Below are positions 1 through 9,201 of a stretch of 64,000 nucleotides of DNA, piece by piece; position 1 is the first letter of the stretch; every line of letters starts with the position of its first letter. Position numbers and translations under genes: made by a program. The notes below the pieces were generated by a model that did no database searches, was not told where the DNA came from, and worked only from the letters and a program-made list of their open reading frames with translations. The stretch covers positions 310,001 to 374,000 of the forward strand of contig NZ_JAOANI010000019.1 in NCBI RefSeq assembly GCF_025318105.1, written 5' to 3'. The DNA is from Venatoribacter pacificus (GTDB taxonomy: Bacteria; Pseudomonadota; Gammaproteobacteria; Pseudomonadales; Oceanobacteraceae).

Positions 1-104
1 TAATAACCGGCTACCACCTGATAGCCATCGTCATGCAGCTGCTTGCAGATCGCGGTGCCAATGCCGCCGGTTCCGCCGGTTACCAGTGCAATTCGTTTTG
101 TCAT
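1..104 (-). CDS. phaB: Acetoacetyl-CoA reductase-like SDR, N-terminal fragment
   Basis: Only the first 34 codons lie in the window; the gene continues off the left edge. The N-terminus begins MTKRIALVTGGTGGIGTAIC, a Rossmann TGGxGGIG cofactor loop typical of short-chain dehydrogenases. The spacing and the GGTGGIGTAIC wording are very close to PhaB, the NADPH-dependent acetoacetyl-CoA reductase of polyhydroxyalkanoate synthesis. The ATG (complement of 102-104) is preceded by a good GGAG ribosome site. It could be another FabG-like SDR, because the catalytic Ser-Tyr-Lys region is not visible. Confidence 0.6.
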   Translation of the reverse strand, partial: MTKRIALVTGGTGGIGTAICKQLHDDGYQVVAGY

Positions 105-127
105 GTCCTACTCCTTCAGTTCCATGG

Positions 128-155
128 TGAAATTCAATACAGATGAAATTCAATA
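128..155. repeat. Short tandem direct repeat, 16-bp period
   Basis: The 12-mer TGAAATTCAATA occurs at 128-139 and again at 144-155, in the leader between the phaB-like gene and thiI. It could be a regulator-binding site or a local slip duplication. No function can be assigned. Confidence 0.45.
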
Positions 156-330
156 ACAGGTGCGATGCAGTAACAGAGAGTGCTCAGCGAATATGACACT
201 ACGATGACCCTGCACTGTATAGCAGCACAGCCAGTATGCGGCTCATGCTTTGGACTTAGCCTGAGGTTGCGCAAACCAGCCTAAATCCATACTGGCCCGC
301 CATGCGGATGCCCTGTAAGCAGAAGTAGGG

Positions 331-336
331 TATAAT
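331..336 (+). promoter_or_regulatory. Probable -10 element for thiI
   Basis: A perfect TATAAT lies 34 bases upstream of the thiI ATG. No good -35 hexamer is visible at the expected spacing. The predicted leader is about 27 nt and has no recognisable Shine-Dalgarno sequence. Confidence 0.5.
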
Positions 337-369
337 TCGCGCCCCAAATTTTACTTCCCCCGCCTCCTT

Positions 370-1887
370 ATGAAGTTCGTTATCAAGCTGTTCCCGGAAA
401 TCACTATTAAATCCACCAGTGTGCGCAAGCAGATGACCAAAATTCTGCGCCAGAACCTGCAGAATATATTCAGACGCCACGCCATCTCGGTGGATGTGCA
501 GAACCGCTGGGACAGCCTGATTGTACTGGTGAACCGTGATGACGATGCCGCGCGCCGTCAGACCATTCAGATTCTGTCGCACACACCCGGTATTGCCGCA
601 GCCCTGGAAGTGACCGAATTCACCTTTACCACACTGGACGAAGCCTACCAGCGGGTGCGCGATTCATATCGCGAACGCGTGGCCGGCAAGACCTTTTGCG
701 TACGGATTAAGCGTGCCGGGCAGCACGACTTCACCTCCCATCAGGCGGAGATCTATATGGGCGGCGGCTTCCTGAAAGAAACCGAGGCCCTGCGCGTCAG
801 CCTGCACAATCCGGAAGTGGTGGTGTTGGCCGAGCTGCGTAATGACAAGGTTCAGGTGGTGCAGCAAACCATTAAAGGTCTGGGCGGCTATCCGCTGGGC
901 AGTCAGGGCGAAGTACTGAGCCTTATTTCCGGTGGCTTTGATTCCACTGTGGCCAGCTACCTGATGACCCGTCGCGGCCTGAAAACCCACTTCTGCTTCT
1001 TTAACCTTGGCGGCAGTGCGCACGAAATTGGCGTAAAACAGGTGTCCCACTACCTGTGGAGCACCTTTGGTGAAAGCCATCGGGTAAAGTTTGTTACCGT
1101 GCCATTCGAGAATGTGGTTACTGAAATCCTGACCAATGTCGATACCGGACAAATGGGCGTGGTACTGAAACGCATGATGCTGCGCGCCGCCTCCCGCGTC
1201 GCAGAAAGCCTGAATACTCCGGCCCTGGTTACTGGCGAGGCCGTGGCCCAGGTGGCCAGTCAGACCATCACCAACCTGGCCGTGATTGACGAAGTGGCCG
1301 ACCGTATGGTGCTGCGGCCGCTCGCCGCGATGGATAAACAAGACATCATCGACACGGCACGCCGCATCGGTACCGAAATGTTCGCCGCCACCATGCCGGA
1401 ATACTGCGGGGTTATATCCGTTAACCCGACCACCGTGGGCGATCGCAGCAAAGTGGATGTGGCTGAAGCCAAGTTCAACTTTGATGTGCTGGAACAGGCA
1501 TTGGCCGAAGCCAGCTATCAGCGCATCGACGATGTACTGAGTGGTGCGGAAAGCGGGCTGGAAAACGTCGATATCATTACCACGCCAGGCCTGAATGACG
1601 TAATCATCGATATCCGTCATCCGTCTGAAGCCGCCGACGCGCCGCTGACGCTGACCAATAACAGCGTGCTGGCCATCCCGTTCTACGATCTCGATAATCG
1701 AGCCAATGAACTGACCAAACAGCAGCCGGATACCCGCTTCCTGCTCTATTGCCAGAAAGGCACCATGAGTAAAATTCATGCCCATCACCTGATGAGCGAG
1801 CAGCGCGGTAACTTTGCGGTGTTTATGGAGCCGGGATTTGTTAAGCCAGTCTATAAGGCGGAAGCCAGCGACAGCAGCGAAGACTAA
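370..1887 (+). CDS. thiI: tRNA 4-thiouridine synthetase ThiI (with rhodanese domain)
   Basis: 505 aa, cytoplasmic. ThiI adenylates U8 of tRNA and transfers sulfur to form s4U; it can also feed sulfur to thiamine thiazole. The N-terminus (MKFVIKLFPEITIKS) is the classic ThiI start. A THUMP region follows, then the PP-loop motif SGGFDS near residues 187-192, a conserved Cys346 in EYCGVISVNP, and a C-terminal rhodanese-like domain with Cys461 in LLYCQKG. These two cysteines correspond to C344 and C456 of E. coli, so the long, sulfur-carrying enzyme form is present. The gene stands alone, with a -10 box upstream and a terminator downstream. The start codon has no evident Shine-Dalgarno sequence. 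Confidence 0.96.
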   Translation: MKFVIKLFPEITIKSTSVRKQMTKILRQNLQNIFRRHAISVDVQNRWDSLIVLVNRDDDAARRQTIQILSHTPGIAAALEVTEFTFTTLDEAYQRVRDSYRERVAGKTFCVRIKRAGQHDFTSHQAEIYMGGGFLKETEALRVSLHNPEVVVLAELRNDKVQVVQQTIKGLGGYPLGSQGEVLSLISGGFDSTVASYLMTRRGLKTHFCFFNLGGSAHEIGVKQVSHYLWSTFGESHRVKFVTVPFENVVTEILTNVDTGQMGVVLKRMMLRAASRVAESLNTPALVTGEAVAQVASQTITNLAVIDEVADRMVLRPLAAMDKQDIIDTARRIGTEMFAATMPEYCGVISVNPTTVGDRSKVDVAEAKFNFDVLEQALAEASYQRIDDVLSGAESGLENVDIITTPGLNDVIIDIRHPSEAADAPLTLTNNSVLAIPFYDLDNRANELTKQQPDTRFLLYCQKGTMSKIHAHHLMSEQRGNFAVFMEPGFVKPVYKAEASDSSED

Positions 1888-1903
1888 AGCTCTGCTGTGT
1901 GCA

Positions 1904-1956
1904 TAAAAAAAGGCCGGAGTGGCTGTCGATACTTAACAGTTGCTCCGGCTTTTTTA
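1904..1956. terminator. Bidirectional rho-independent terminator
   Basis: GCCGGAG (1913-1919) pairs with CTCCGGC (1943-1949), and an inner CTGT/ACAG stem is also present. A-tracts and T-tracts flank the hairpin, so it can serve both thiI (+) and the converging receptor gene (-). Confidence 0.85.
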
Positions 1957-1988
1957 TGGCCAGCATTTCACCTTTCACACCCTGCGAT

Positions 1989-3848
1989 TTACAGGCCAGC
2001 ACTGACCTCAAAGCGATAGCCGGTGCCCGGCGCTTCAATAAAACCACTGTCGATATAATCCGCGTCCAGCACATTGGTTGCCGCCAGACCCCAGCTCCAG
2101 CCGTTGTTCTGTTGCTTTAAACCCAGATCCCAGATGCGATAGCCATTCTGGTCATAGCGGTCCTCAAACTTATACAGCGACGTGGCCGTCAGGCCCGGCA
2201 ACAGTTCGTAGGCCAGTGACAGAATCAGCTGATGCTCCAGCTGGGACTTACTGTAGCGGGCCTTCTCATATTGATTGGTAAAGTCCTGAATCAGGCGGGT
2301 ATAGCTCAGACTGGCTTTCTGCAGACCACTTGCCGCCAGCAGGCCGGTGGCATCGAGCTCTGCATCAAAGCCTTTGGTGTCAATCGCGTCGATATTGCGT
2401 GCGGTGTAGTAATTAATGGCCGGATCGGCGACTTCGGCCGCTGTCTGGGTGTAATCAATGGCATCGCTGGTATTGCGTTTAAAGACCGCCAGGCGGGTTT
2501 GCAGGCCCGCCAGATTCAGTCGCGCACCTAGTTCAGCGCTGCTGGTCTCTTCTGCTTTAAGGTCGGCGTTACCCTGATTTCCAGTGTTGGTCACGGGGTT
2601 GATCTGGTAAAGATACAGATCATTCATGGTCGGCACACGCACGCTTTTACCGGCGTTCAGATACAGTTGCTGACCGGCCGCCAGCGGCAGGGTCAGGCCC
2701 AGCACCGGTAAGGTATAGCTGTCGCCGCCATCATAATCGAGATACGACAGACTACCCGCCAGCTGCACGGCGCCAAAGTCGAACTGACCAAACGCAAAGG
2801 CGCTGCCGTATTCGCGCTCATGGCGGTCACCCAGTGTCGACGTGCTTTCAATGTCTTCCTGATTAAACTCGTAGCCCAGCGCCAGTGATTCATTCAGACG
2901 AAAACGCAGACGGCTCTGCCAGGCATTGGTCTGATGCACAGAAGGAGCGTAGGTCAGGTAGAAAAACTCGTCGTCGTGCTGACGCCAGTTAACAGCGACA
3001 TCGACACTGCGGCCACCGGAGTAACGTTGCTCATGAGTCAAATAGGCATGGCGCTGAATGGTGTTCTCATTGGCGCGCTTATCGGCACCCGCGTAAAAGC
3101 CCTGCGCACCAAAACCCTTATCCAGATAACCCAGGCCAGCCACCGTGGTGTGGGCATCATTCTGATGCACTAAACGGTAGTTACCCTGCTGACTGATGTA
3201 GTCCAGATCGGCGCCTTTGATATAGGTGTCCGACTCCTGCTGGCTGACCGCTGCAAAGTGGCTCCAGTTGCCCTGGGTTTTGGCCAGACTCAGCAGTCCT
3301 CGGGCGTAATCTTTGCTGCCGGCTTCAGCTTTTAACAGCGCGCTGCGGCCATTTTCAGAGTCCACCTGCTTGCGGGTAACCAGATTGATCACCCCGGCAT
3401 TACCGTTCGGGCCATACTGTCCGGCGCCCGGGCCGCGGACGATTTCAATGCGCTCAATGTCTTCCAGAGTAACCGGCAGATCAAAATTATGATGGCCGGT
3501 TTGCGGATCATTCATGCGCACGCCATCAACCAGAATCAGCGTCTGCTCATAAGCCGCACCACGAATGCCCAGATCCACCTGGGTACCGCCACTGCCGCGC
3601 TGACGCACATCCAGCCCACTCACCCACTCCAGTGCATCGGCCAGATTACTGATCGGCAGTATCTGTAAATCAGCGCGGTCAATGACTTCAACGGCAAAGG
3701 CCTGCTCAGCAATGTTCTGACTGAACAGCTGGCCGGTCACGCGCTGGGCGTCAAGCTCTACGCTGTCTGTTGCTGCCTGAGCCTGACTGGCAAATGCCTG
3801 AGCAATCAGGGCCGTCAGAATGGCTGGTTTAAACGGTGTGCGGTTCAT
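1989..3848 (-). CDS. TonB-dependent outer-membrane receptor
   Basis: 619 aa when started at the ATG at 3848 (MNRTPFKPAILTALIAQAFA...), which gives a normal signal peptide ending near SQAQA; the frame is open further upstream without a signal. After it come the plug domain (IRGAAYEQTLILVDGVRMND, then RIEIVRGPGAGQYG and AGVINLVTRK, roughly residues 50-160) and a 22-strand-type barrel ending in an aromatic-rich C-terminus. It imports a scarce ligand across the outer membrane using TonB energy. The BtuB-like size and plug wording suggest a cobalamin or small siderophore receptor, but the ligand cannot be read from the sequence. A complete TonB energy module lies about 1.1 kb beyond it, across xthA. 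Confidence 0.88.
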   Translation of the reverse strand: MNRTPFKPAILTALIAQAFASQAQAATDSVELDAQRVTGQLFSQNIAEQAFAVEVIDRADLQILPISNLADALEWVSGLDVRQRGSGGTQVDLGIRGAAYEQTLILVDGVRMNDPQTGHHNFDLPVTLEDIERIEIVRGPGAGQYGPNGNAGVINLVTRKQVDSENGRSALLKAEAGSKDYARGLLSLAKTQGNWSHFAAVSQQESDTYIKGADLDYISQQGNYRLVHQNDAHTTVAGLGYLDKGFGAQGFYAGADKRANENTIQRHAYLTHEQRYSGGRSVDVAVNWRQHDDEFFYLTYAPSVHQTNAWQSRLRFRLNESLALGYEFNQEDIESTSTLGDRHEREYGSAFAFGQFDFGAVQLAGSLSYLDYDGGDSYTLPVLGLTLPLAAGQQLYLNAGKSVRVPTMNDLYLYQINPVTNTGNQGNADLKAEETSSAELGARLNLAGLQTRLAVFKRNTSDAIDYTQTAAEVADPAINYYTARNIDAIDTKGFDAELDATGLLAASGLQKASLSYTRLIQDFTNQYEKARYSKSQLEHQLILSLAYELLPGLTATSLYKFEDRYDQNGYRIWDLGLKQQNNGWSWGLAATNVLDADYIDSGFIEAPGTGYRFEVSAGL

Positions 3849-4099
3849 GATGACCTCATGGGTTGCGATGGCCGGACAGGCCGGTGAAAAATTATGCCGC
3901 CCAGTGTAGTGATTTTGTCTGATCACCCAACCTGTGTCGCTGCTGAAGGTTTGCACCTGGGCGTTTTTTGTCCAGCAGTAACAGAATGCAGGCAGCGCCT
4001 GACCTGATGGTCTGGCGCTGCTATGATACGGCCTCCGTTTTTTACATCTTTATCGTCACTTCGAATTATGATTTCAGGCTACTGTTTCAGGATGGGTTT

Positions 4100-4912
4100 A
4101 TGACCACGATTATCAGCTTCAACATTAATGGCGTACGCGCCCGCCCCCACCAACTGGAAGCCATTCGCGACCAGCTTGACCCGGATATTCTCGGCCTGCA
4201 GGAAACCAAAGTTCAGGATGCTGAATTTCCACTGGCGGATATTCAGGCGCTGGGATTTCATGTTGAGTTTTTTGGCCAGAAGGGCCATTACGGTGTGGCG
4301 TTGTTAAGCAAAACTGCACCGGTCTTTGTACAGAAAGGCTGGCCCTGGGATGACGCCGAAGCGCAGAAACGCATTATCCACGCGCGCTACGAAATAAACG
4401 GCAAAGTCTGGGATGTCCTGAATGGCTACTTCCCGCAGGGTGAAAGCCGCGATCACAAAACCAAATTCCCGGCCAAAGAAAAATTCTACGCCGACCTGCA
4501 GCGTTATCTGGATGAAAACTTCACCCCGGCCGACCGGGTGATTGTGATGGGCGACATGAATATTTCACCGGAAGATACCGACATCGGCATCGGCGAACCG
4601 AACCGTAAGCGCTGGCTGAAAACCGGTAAATGCAGCTTCCTGCCGGAAGAGCGCGAATGGTATCAGCGCTTGCTGGGCTGGGGCTTGCAGGATACCTATC
4701 GCAAACATTACCCGGCCAGCAACGATACGTTCAGCTGGTTTGATTACCGCTCCAAAGGTTTTGATGACGAACCCAAGCGCGGACTGCGTATCGACCATAT
4801 CCTGGTGACGCCAGCGGTCTATGAAGAATGCACCGCCGCCGGTGTCAGTTACGATATTCGTGGATTGGAAAAACCCTCAGACCATGCACCGATCTGGGCG
4901 ACCTTTTCCTGA
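4100..4912 (+). CDS. xthA: Exodeoxyribonuclease III
   Basis: 270 aa; the E. coli enzyme has 268. It is an AP endonuclease and 3'-5' exonuclease of base-excision repair. The start at MTTIISFNINGVRAR is chosen because the family begins exactly there; the open frame runs 44 codons upstream without homology. Metal and catalytic motifs are visible: LQETK (Glu), GDMNISPEDTDIG (Asp/Asn), the substrate loop SWFDYRSKGFD, and the terminal SDHAPIWATF with the catalytic Asp-His pair. The gene stands alone with a strong terminator 21 bases after the stop codon. Confidence 0.96.
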   Translation: MTTIISFNINGVRARPHQLEAIRDQLDPDILGLQETKVQDAEFPLADIQALGFHVEFFGQKGHYGVALLSKTAPVFVQKGWPWDDAEAQKRIIHARYEINGKVWDVLNGYFPQGESRDHKTKFPAKEKFYADLQRYLDENFTPADRVIVMGDMNISPEDTDIGIGEPNRKRWLKTGKCSFLPEEREWYQRLLGWGLQDTYRKHYPASNDTFSWFDYRSKGFDDEPKRGLRIDHILVTPAVYEECTAAGVSYDIRGLEKPSDHAPIWATFS

Positions 4913-4933
4913 GGAGGCTTTGCCTCGGGTAAT

Positions 4934-4964
4934 AAAAACGGCGCTTTATGCGCCGTTTTTTATT
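4934..4964. terminator. Rho-independent terminator
   Basis: ACGGCGC (4938-4944) pairs with GCGCCGT (4950-4956) across a five-base loop, with A and T runs on both sides. It ends xthA (+) and can also end the TonB-module operon (-). Confidence 0.9.
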
Positions 4965-4983
4965 TAAATCCGCATGACCAAGA

Positions 4984-6252
4984 TTAGCCCGGATACTGCT
5001 CCAGCGCATCCAGGTATTCCAGCCATACCCGAGCATTGGCTGCAACGTCGGCCAGTGTCAGCGCTTGCTGAAAATAACGCCGGGCGGTCGTGTAGTCGTT
5101 CAGTTCGTAAGCACAGCTGCCAGCCAGCATGAGCGCCCGCGGTTTATCCCGTTCGGACAGGCCTTTTTTCAGCGCGGCTTCAGCATCGGTCAGGGCTGTT
5201 TGGTATTGGGCATTTTGCTGCTGCATTTGCGCTGCGCGATACAGCAGGCTGCCATCATCCATAAATGTGCTGGCTTCGCGCATAGCCGCAACAGCCTTAT
5301 CGCGCTCGCGCCCCTGCTGCCAGGCCGCGGCCAGTACCCGCCAATTGCGCTCGCTTAATTCGACACTCTGATCCTGTAAGTGCGCCTGTAAAATGCGTCC
5401 GGCGCGCTCGGGAATGTTTTCGCTGATTAACAGCTGCACCAGCAGCAGAATACTGTCGGGTTTTGTCAGATAGTCTGCGGCATACCCCAACTCCAGCGTA
5501 CGCAACGCCAGCGCAGGTTGCTCCAATAGCTGATAAACCGCAGCCTGCTGCTGCCAGTAATCTTCTTTGCCAGGATTGATACGCAGCAAGTCATCGAGGA
5601 CTGCGGCGGTTTTCGCATACGATTTTTGCTGATAATGACCGGCCATCAGCATCTGCAGCCAATTTTCTTTCGGTTGGTCGCCGCGACTGCGTGCCCGCTC
5701 AATACCACGGATCAGCCAGGGAACGGACGCTGCGTAGTTTTTTTCCAGCTGATACGCCGATGCCAGCGTAATAAAGCTCAACGGCTGAATCCAATCGACT
5801 GGCTTGTCGTCAGTGCCGCGTTTTTTGTCGCTGTTCTTGTCTTTTTCCAGTGACAGAATGTTATTCAGACGCGGCTCAAGCTCGGCAATAGCTGCGTTAT
5901 TATTCTCAGCAGCCAGATGCAATTGGGCAATGGTGGTCGACAGTGCGGATTCCTGCGCCGGAGCCAGTACATTTAACGCCAGCGCCTTGCTGTACCAGAG
6001 CATGGCTTCTTTGTTTTTTTCCTGCAGCAGATTCAGCTGACCATGCAACTGGTAGGTCAGTGCCAGGCCGAAGCCTGGGTTTAAATCGTCTTCCAGTTCC
6101 AGTAAGGCTTCTTCGGCTTCGCGGTATTGCTGCGCCGCCAGTTGTTCCTGGATGGCATTAAGTTCTTCGTAAGTCGACGGCGACAGGCTGTTGTTCGCCG
6201 CCCAGGTCAGCGAGGTCAGCGTGCTTAGCAGCAGTGCAATAAGAAAACGCAT
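4984..6252 (-). CDS. TPR protein of the TonB2-type module
   Basis: 422 aa with a signal peptide (MRFLIALLLSTLTSLTWAA). The rest is helical, with tetratricopeptide-like segments, for example SALAYQ/LASAYQLEKNYAASVPWL near the middle and ALMLAGSCAYELNDYTTARRYFQQAL near the C-terminus. It is periplasmic by prediction. It is the last gene of the DUF3450-ttpC-exbB-exbD-tonB-TPR operon, and its ATG overlaps the tonB stop (TGATG), so translation is probably coupled. Such TPR proteins regularly accompany TonB2/TtpC systems. Its exact role is not established; scaffolding of TonB in the periplasm is inference. Confidence 0.8.
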   Translation of the reverse strand: MRFLIALLLSTLTSLTWAANNSLSPSTYEELNAIQEQLAAQQYREAEEALLELEDDLNPGFGLALTYQLHGQLNLLQEKNKEAMLWYSKALALNVLAPAQESALSTTIAQLHLAAENNNAAIAELEPRLNNILSLEKDKNSDKKRGTDDKPVDWIQPLSFITLASAYQLEKNYAASVPWLIRGIERARSRGDQPKENWLQMLMAGHYQQKSYAKTAAVLDDLLRINPGKEDYWQQQAAVYQLLEQPALALRTLELGYAADYLTKPDSILLLVQLLISENIPERAGRILQAHLQDQSVELSERNWRVLAAAWQQGRERDKAVAAMREASTFMDDGSLLYRAAQMQQQNAQYQTALTDAEAALKKGLSERDKPRALMLAGSCAYELNDYTTARRYFQQALTLADVAANARVWLEYLDALEQYPG

Positions 6253-6872
6253 CAGGAACTACCCAATTTAAATTCGATGGTCTGAGTTGCCTGCTGTGCA
6301 ACCGGGCGGCCATCGGCCATTTTTGGCTTGAACTTGTATTTGTACAGTGCGCGAATGGCTTCACGTTCAAACACGCCGCGCGGTTCCGCTTCGATAATTT
6401 CCACATCGTCGACGGTGCCTTCCGGGTTGATCGACAAACGAGCAACCACATAGCCTTCGATTTTCTGCCGCACCGCTTTTTGCGGATACACCGCATTCAT
6501 CCGCACCAGCGGGATAACGTCGGTGTCGCCAAAGCCCATACCGACCACGGCATCACCCAGCAATGAGCTTTGTGCCAGCGATAAATCAGGATTTACGTCC
6601 GGCATATTAAAAGGCAGTTGTTGCATTGGTGTATTTTGCTCAGCCACCGATTCTTTCGGCAGTTGTGGCTTTTTCGGCTTCGGCGGCTCCTGCTTTCGGC
6701 GTTCTTTCAGCTGGGTTTTGCTTTCCTGTTTTAAGCGCACAAAGTCGATGTAGGTGTTGTCGCGATGATCGCGCTTCAATTCACCCGGACCAGACACCAT
6801 CTGGTGCATCGCCCAGAACAATCCGAGACTGACGCCGCAGGCCAGCAATAAGGCTATGGCCAGACGTGGCAT
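6252..6872 (-). CDS. tonB: TonB energy-transducing protein
   Basis: 206 aa, an inner-membrane protein spanning the periplasm. One N-terminal membrane segment (IALLLACGVSLGLFWAMH) is followed by a Lys/Pro-rich stretch (KEQEPPKPKKPQLPKE-like, near residues 60-75) and a C-terminal TonB domain with YPQKAVRQKIEGYVVARLSI and EREAIRALYKYKFKPK. It passes proton-motive force from ExbB/ExbD to outer-membrane receptors. It is short, as TonB2-class proteins are. It overlaps exbD by TGATG and its own stop overlaps the TPR gene, so the operon is tightly coupled. Confidence 0.9.
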   Translation of the reverse strand: MPRLAIALLLACGVSLGLFWAMHQMVSGPGELKRDHRDNTYIDFVRLKQESKTQLKERRKQEPPKPKKPQLPKESVAEQNTPMQQLPFNMPDVNPDLSLAQSSLLGDAVVGMGFGDTDVIPLVRMNAVYPQKAVRQKIEGYVVARLSINPEGTVDDVEIIEAEPRGVFEREAIRALYKYKFKPKMADGRPVAQQATQTIEFKLGSS

Positions 6873-7279
6873 CAGTTAGCGGCCTCTGCAGAAATGGAGA
6901 TATTGCTGATGCCGGCCAGGCGCACCTGATCCATCACCTTCACCAGCAGGCCGGTCGGCGAGTACTCGTCAGCCTGAATGATCACGGCCCCTTCGGGATT
7001 TTCTGCTTTCATGCGTTCAATATTCGGGCGTACCGCGCGCACATCAATGGCGCGGCGGTCGATCCAGATTTCACCATTGGCGCGAATGGCGACCAGAATA
7101 TTACTGCCCTTTTTCTCTTCCGCCGTTTGTGCGCTGGGACGGCTGACGGTTACACCGCTTTCTTTTACAAAAGAGGTCGTAACAATAAAAAAGATCAGCA
7201 TGATAAAGACGATATCCAGCATCGGGGTGATGTCGATATCGTTGCCATCGGCTTCACTATCGGTGTGACGACGTGCCAT
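6872..7279 (-). CDS. exbD: ExbD/TolR-family proton-channel subunit
   Basis: 135 aa from MARRHTDSEADG. The single membrane helix ITPMLDIVFIMLIFFIVTT contains the essential channel aspartate of the ExbD/TolR family, followed by a small periplasmic domain. It works with ExbB-type subunits to power TonB. The start at 7279 is chosen over an upstream in-frame Met because the conserved N-terminus begins there. It lies 19 bases after the ExbB stop and overlaps tonB. Confidence 0.92.
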   Translation of the reverse strand: MARRHTDSEADGNDIDITPMLDIVFIMLIFFIVTTSFVKESGVTVSRPSAQTAEEKKGSNILVAIRANGEIWIDRRAIDVRAVRPNIERMKAENPEGAVIIQADEYSPTGLLVKVMDQVRLAGISNISISAEAAN

Positions 7280-7298
7280 AACTAATAATCCGTATAAT

Positions 7299-7802
7299 TC
7301 AGTCGGTCGGTAGCCATTCGGCGAGCTGATGCACGCCGCGCTCACTTAAACGTTTAAACCGGGTGCGAAAGTACAAGCCGGTCAGAGCCACGACCAATCC
7401 GGCCATGGTCGGAATGGTTGCCTGAGAAATGCCCGATGCCATTGCCCGCGCATTACCGGTACCGGTGACGGCCAGCACATCAAACACGCTGACCATGCCG
7501 GTTACCGTGCCCAGCAAACCCATTAACGGGCAGATGGCGATCAGAATACCGACCAGTGATAAATATTGCTGTGTCGCTTGTTTTTGCTGACTGAGCCAGG
7601 CCGTTCGGATTTTGCGTGCCGTCCAGCTCTGGTGTTCGCTGCGCTGTGCCCAGCGCTCAGCCAGCGCCCGGTTAAGACGCGGCAGTTCGCGGTAGAAAAA
7701 CCACAAGCGCTCAATGATCAGGCTCCAGAGCAGTACGCACAGCACCAGTATGCCGTAGAGTACCGGCCCGCCCTGGGCCATAAAATCCAGCAGCCACTGC
7801 AT
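7299..7802 (-). CDS. exbB: ExbB/TolQ-family proton-channel protein (short, ExbB2-like)
   Basis: 167 aa, an inner-membrane protein with three predicted helices: GGPVLYGILVLCVLLWSLII at the N-terminus, YLSLVGILIAICPLMGLLGTVTGM, and ATIPTMAGLVVALTGLYF. The LMGLLGTVTGM loop is the MotA/TolQ/ExbB signature. The start is MQWLLDFMAQGG at 7802, one base after the ttpC stop. It is the second ExbB-type protein of the operon. Paired small and large ExbB-like proteins are characteristic of TtpC-dependent TonB2 systems. Confidence 0.9.
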   Translation of the reverse strand: MQWLLDFMAQGGPVLYGILVLCVLLWSLIIERLWFFYRELPRLNRALAERWAQRSEHQSWTARKIRTAWLSQQKQATQQYLSLVGILIAICPLMGLLGTVTGMVSVFDVLAVTGTGNARAMASGISQATIPTMAGLVVALTGLYFRTRFKRLSERGVHQLAEWLPTD

Positions 7803-7803
7803 C

Positions 7804-9201
7804 TCAGTTGCCTTTTGGGTTCTGGCTGGAGCGGTTTTCCAGCGCCTGCGCAATCAGTCCGGCGGACTGTTCATCCAGCAGCTGAATCAGGGCTTTACTG
7901 CGTGATGCCACCCAGTTGTGTGCCAGCAGCAGAGGGATTGCAGCCAGCAGGCCCAGCACCGTCGTGATCAGTGCCTGGGAAATACCGGAAGCCATCAGCT
8001 TAGGATCGCCGGTGCCAAAGTTGGTGATTGCCTGGAACGTTGCGATCATGCCGGTCACCGTCCCCAGCAGACCCAGTAACGGGGCAATGCCGGCAAACAG
8101 TTTGATAATGGTCTGTCCACGTTCCAGTGCCGGCAGCTCGCGCAGAACCGCCTCATCCATTTTGGCTTCCAGCACATCCACATCCAGTGGCTGCGGCAGA
8201 TCACGATAACTGGCCAGCACACGCCCCAGCGGGTTATCCCCGGATACAGTGTCGATGTTGTCCAGTTGCTGGCGCACTTTGCGTCCGATGCTGCCCAGTA
8301 CCAGCAAACGCCAGCCGGATAATGCCAGACCAATCAGCCCAAGGCCGATAATGATGTAACCCACCAGAGCACCCTGCTGCACCCGCTCCAGCAAGTCCGG
8401 GCTTTCCAGTGACAGGTTCAGCAAAGCACCGCGGCTTGGGTCGAGGGCAAACGGCGCGACCGTGGCGTTTGCATTCAGCCAATCAGGAATCATGCCTGCC
8501 GCACCAGGTTGGCGACCCAGCATCTGCAGCTGTTTCAGTTCGGCGTCATAAGCCAGATAGCCACTGTCATCCACGGCATTGAATACGCCAAGACGGGTCA
8601 CGTTGCGCGTCTGTGGCTTGCCATCGGCACCAATCACAACGCTCTCGAACGATGACACGGCACCGTTAATAGTCATCTCTTGCTGCAGGCTGAACCATAA
8701 CGCTTCCAGTTCGGCGATATTGGGCAGTTCTTTGGCTTCAGCCAGTTTGTTCAGATCGGCTTTGCGCTCAGGAATTTCTACCGAGGTCAGGCTGTCGGCC
8801 AGTACGGTGTTCAGATCGTTGGCTACCTGACGCACTACGCCGAACATTTCACCCAGATTGCCCACCCGCAAACGCAACTCTTCTTCGCGTTCGGTCAGGG
8901 CCTGCTCGTTATTGTCGAAGCGTTCTTTAAGCGAGTCGGCCAGTTGCTGTTCACGCTTAAGGGCTGCGCGAGCATCGCTCAGCATGCGCTTCTGGGTATT
9001 CAGGTCGCTGAGGAATCTGGCCTCACGGGCCTTGTTCTGAGCGGCTTCTTCACGGCTGTATGTGCCGATCTGATTCAGCAGCTTGGCTAATGGGTCGGCC
9101 GCCGGAGTGGCAGGTGCAGCAGTGCCTTCCGCTAACACGCTGGCGCTGAAAGTGATCCCAAATAACACAGGGAGAGCAGCCGAGGACAGTAAACGCATCA
9201 T
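7804..9201 (-). CDS. ttpC: TtpC-like large MotA/TolQ/ExbB proton-channel protein
   Basis: 465 aa. A signal peptide (LSSAALPVLFGITFSASVLA) is followed by a long periplasmic coiled-coil region (about residues 40-130, rich in Glu, Lys, Arg and Leu heptads). A C-terminal ExbB-like channel domain with LLGLLGTVTGMIATFQAI and a final helix LLAAIPLLLAHNWV completes it. This layout matches TtpC, the extra subunit required by Vibrio TonB2 systems. The start is ATGATG overlapping the DUF3450 stop codon, so 9198 is also possible. Its place between DUF3450 and ExbB supports the call. Confidence 0.85.
   Translation of the reverse strand: MMRLLSSAALPVLFGITFSASVLAEGTAAPATPAADPLAKLLNQIGTYSREEAAQNKAREARFLSDLNTQKRMLSDARAALKREQQLADSLKERFDNNEQALTEREEELRLRVGNLGEMFGVVRQVANDLNTVLADSLTSVEIPERKADLNKLAEAKELPNIAELEALWFSLQQEMTINGAVSSFESVVIGADGKPQTRNVTRLGVFNAVDDSGYLAYDAELKQLQMLGRQPGAAGMIPDWLNANATVAPFALDPSRGALLNLSLESPDLLERVQQGALVGYIIIGLGLIGLALSGWRLLVLGSIGRKVRQQLDNIDTVSGDNPLGRVLASYRDLPQPLDVDVLEAKMDEAVLRELPALERGQTIIKLFAGIAPLLGLLGTVTGMIATFQAITNFGTGDPKLMASGISQALITTVLGLLAAIPLLLAHNWVASRSKALIQLLDEQSAGLIAQALENRSSQNPKGN

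Noticed and set aside
664..1788. 374-codon minus-strand frame opposite thiI
   Set aside because: Shadow of thiI; no family motif and no ribosome site.
3849..3967. Cobalamin riboswitch upstream of the TonB-dependent receptor
   Set aside because: The upstream region is short and no B12-box sequence could be found, so a riboswitch is not supported.
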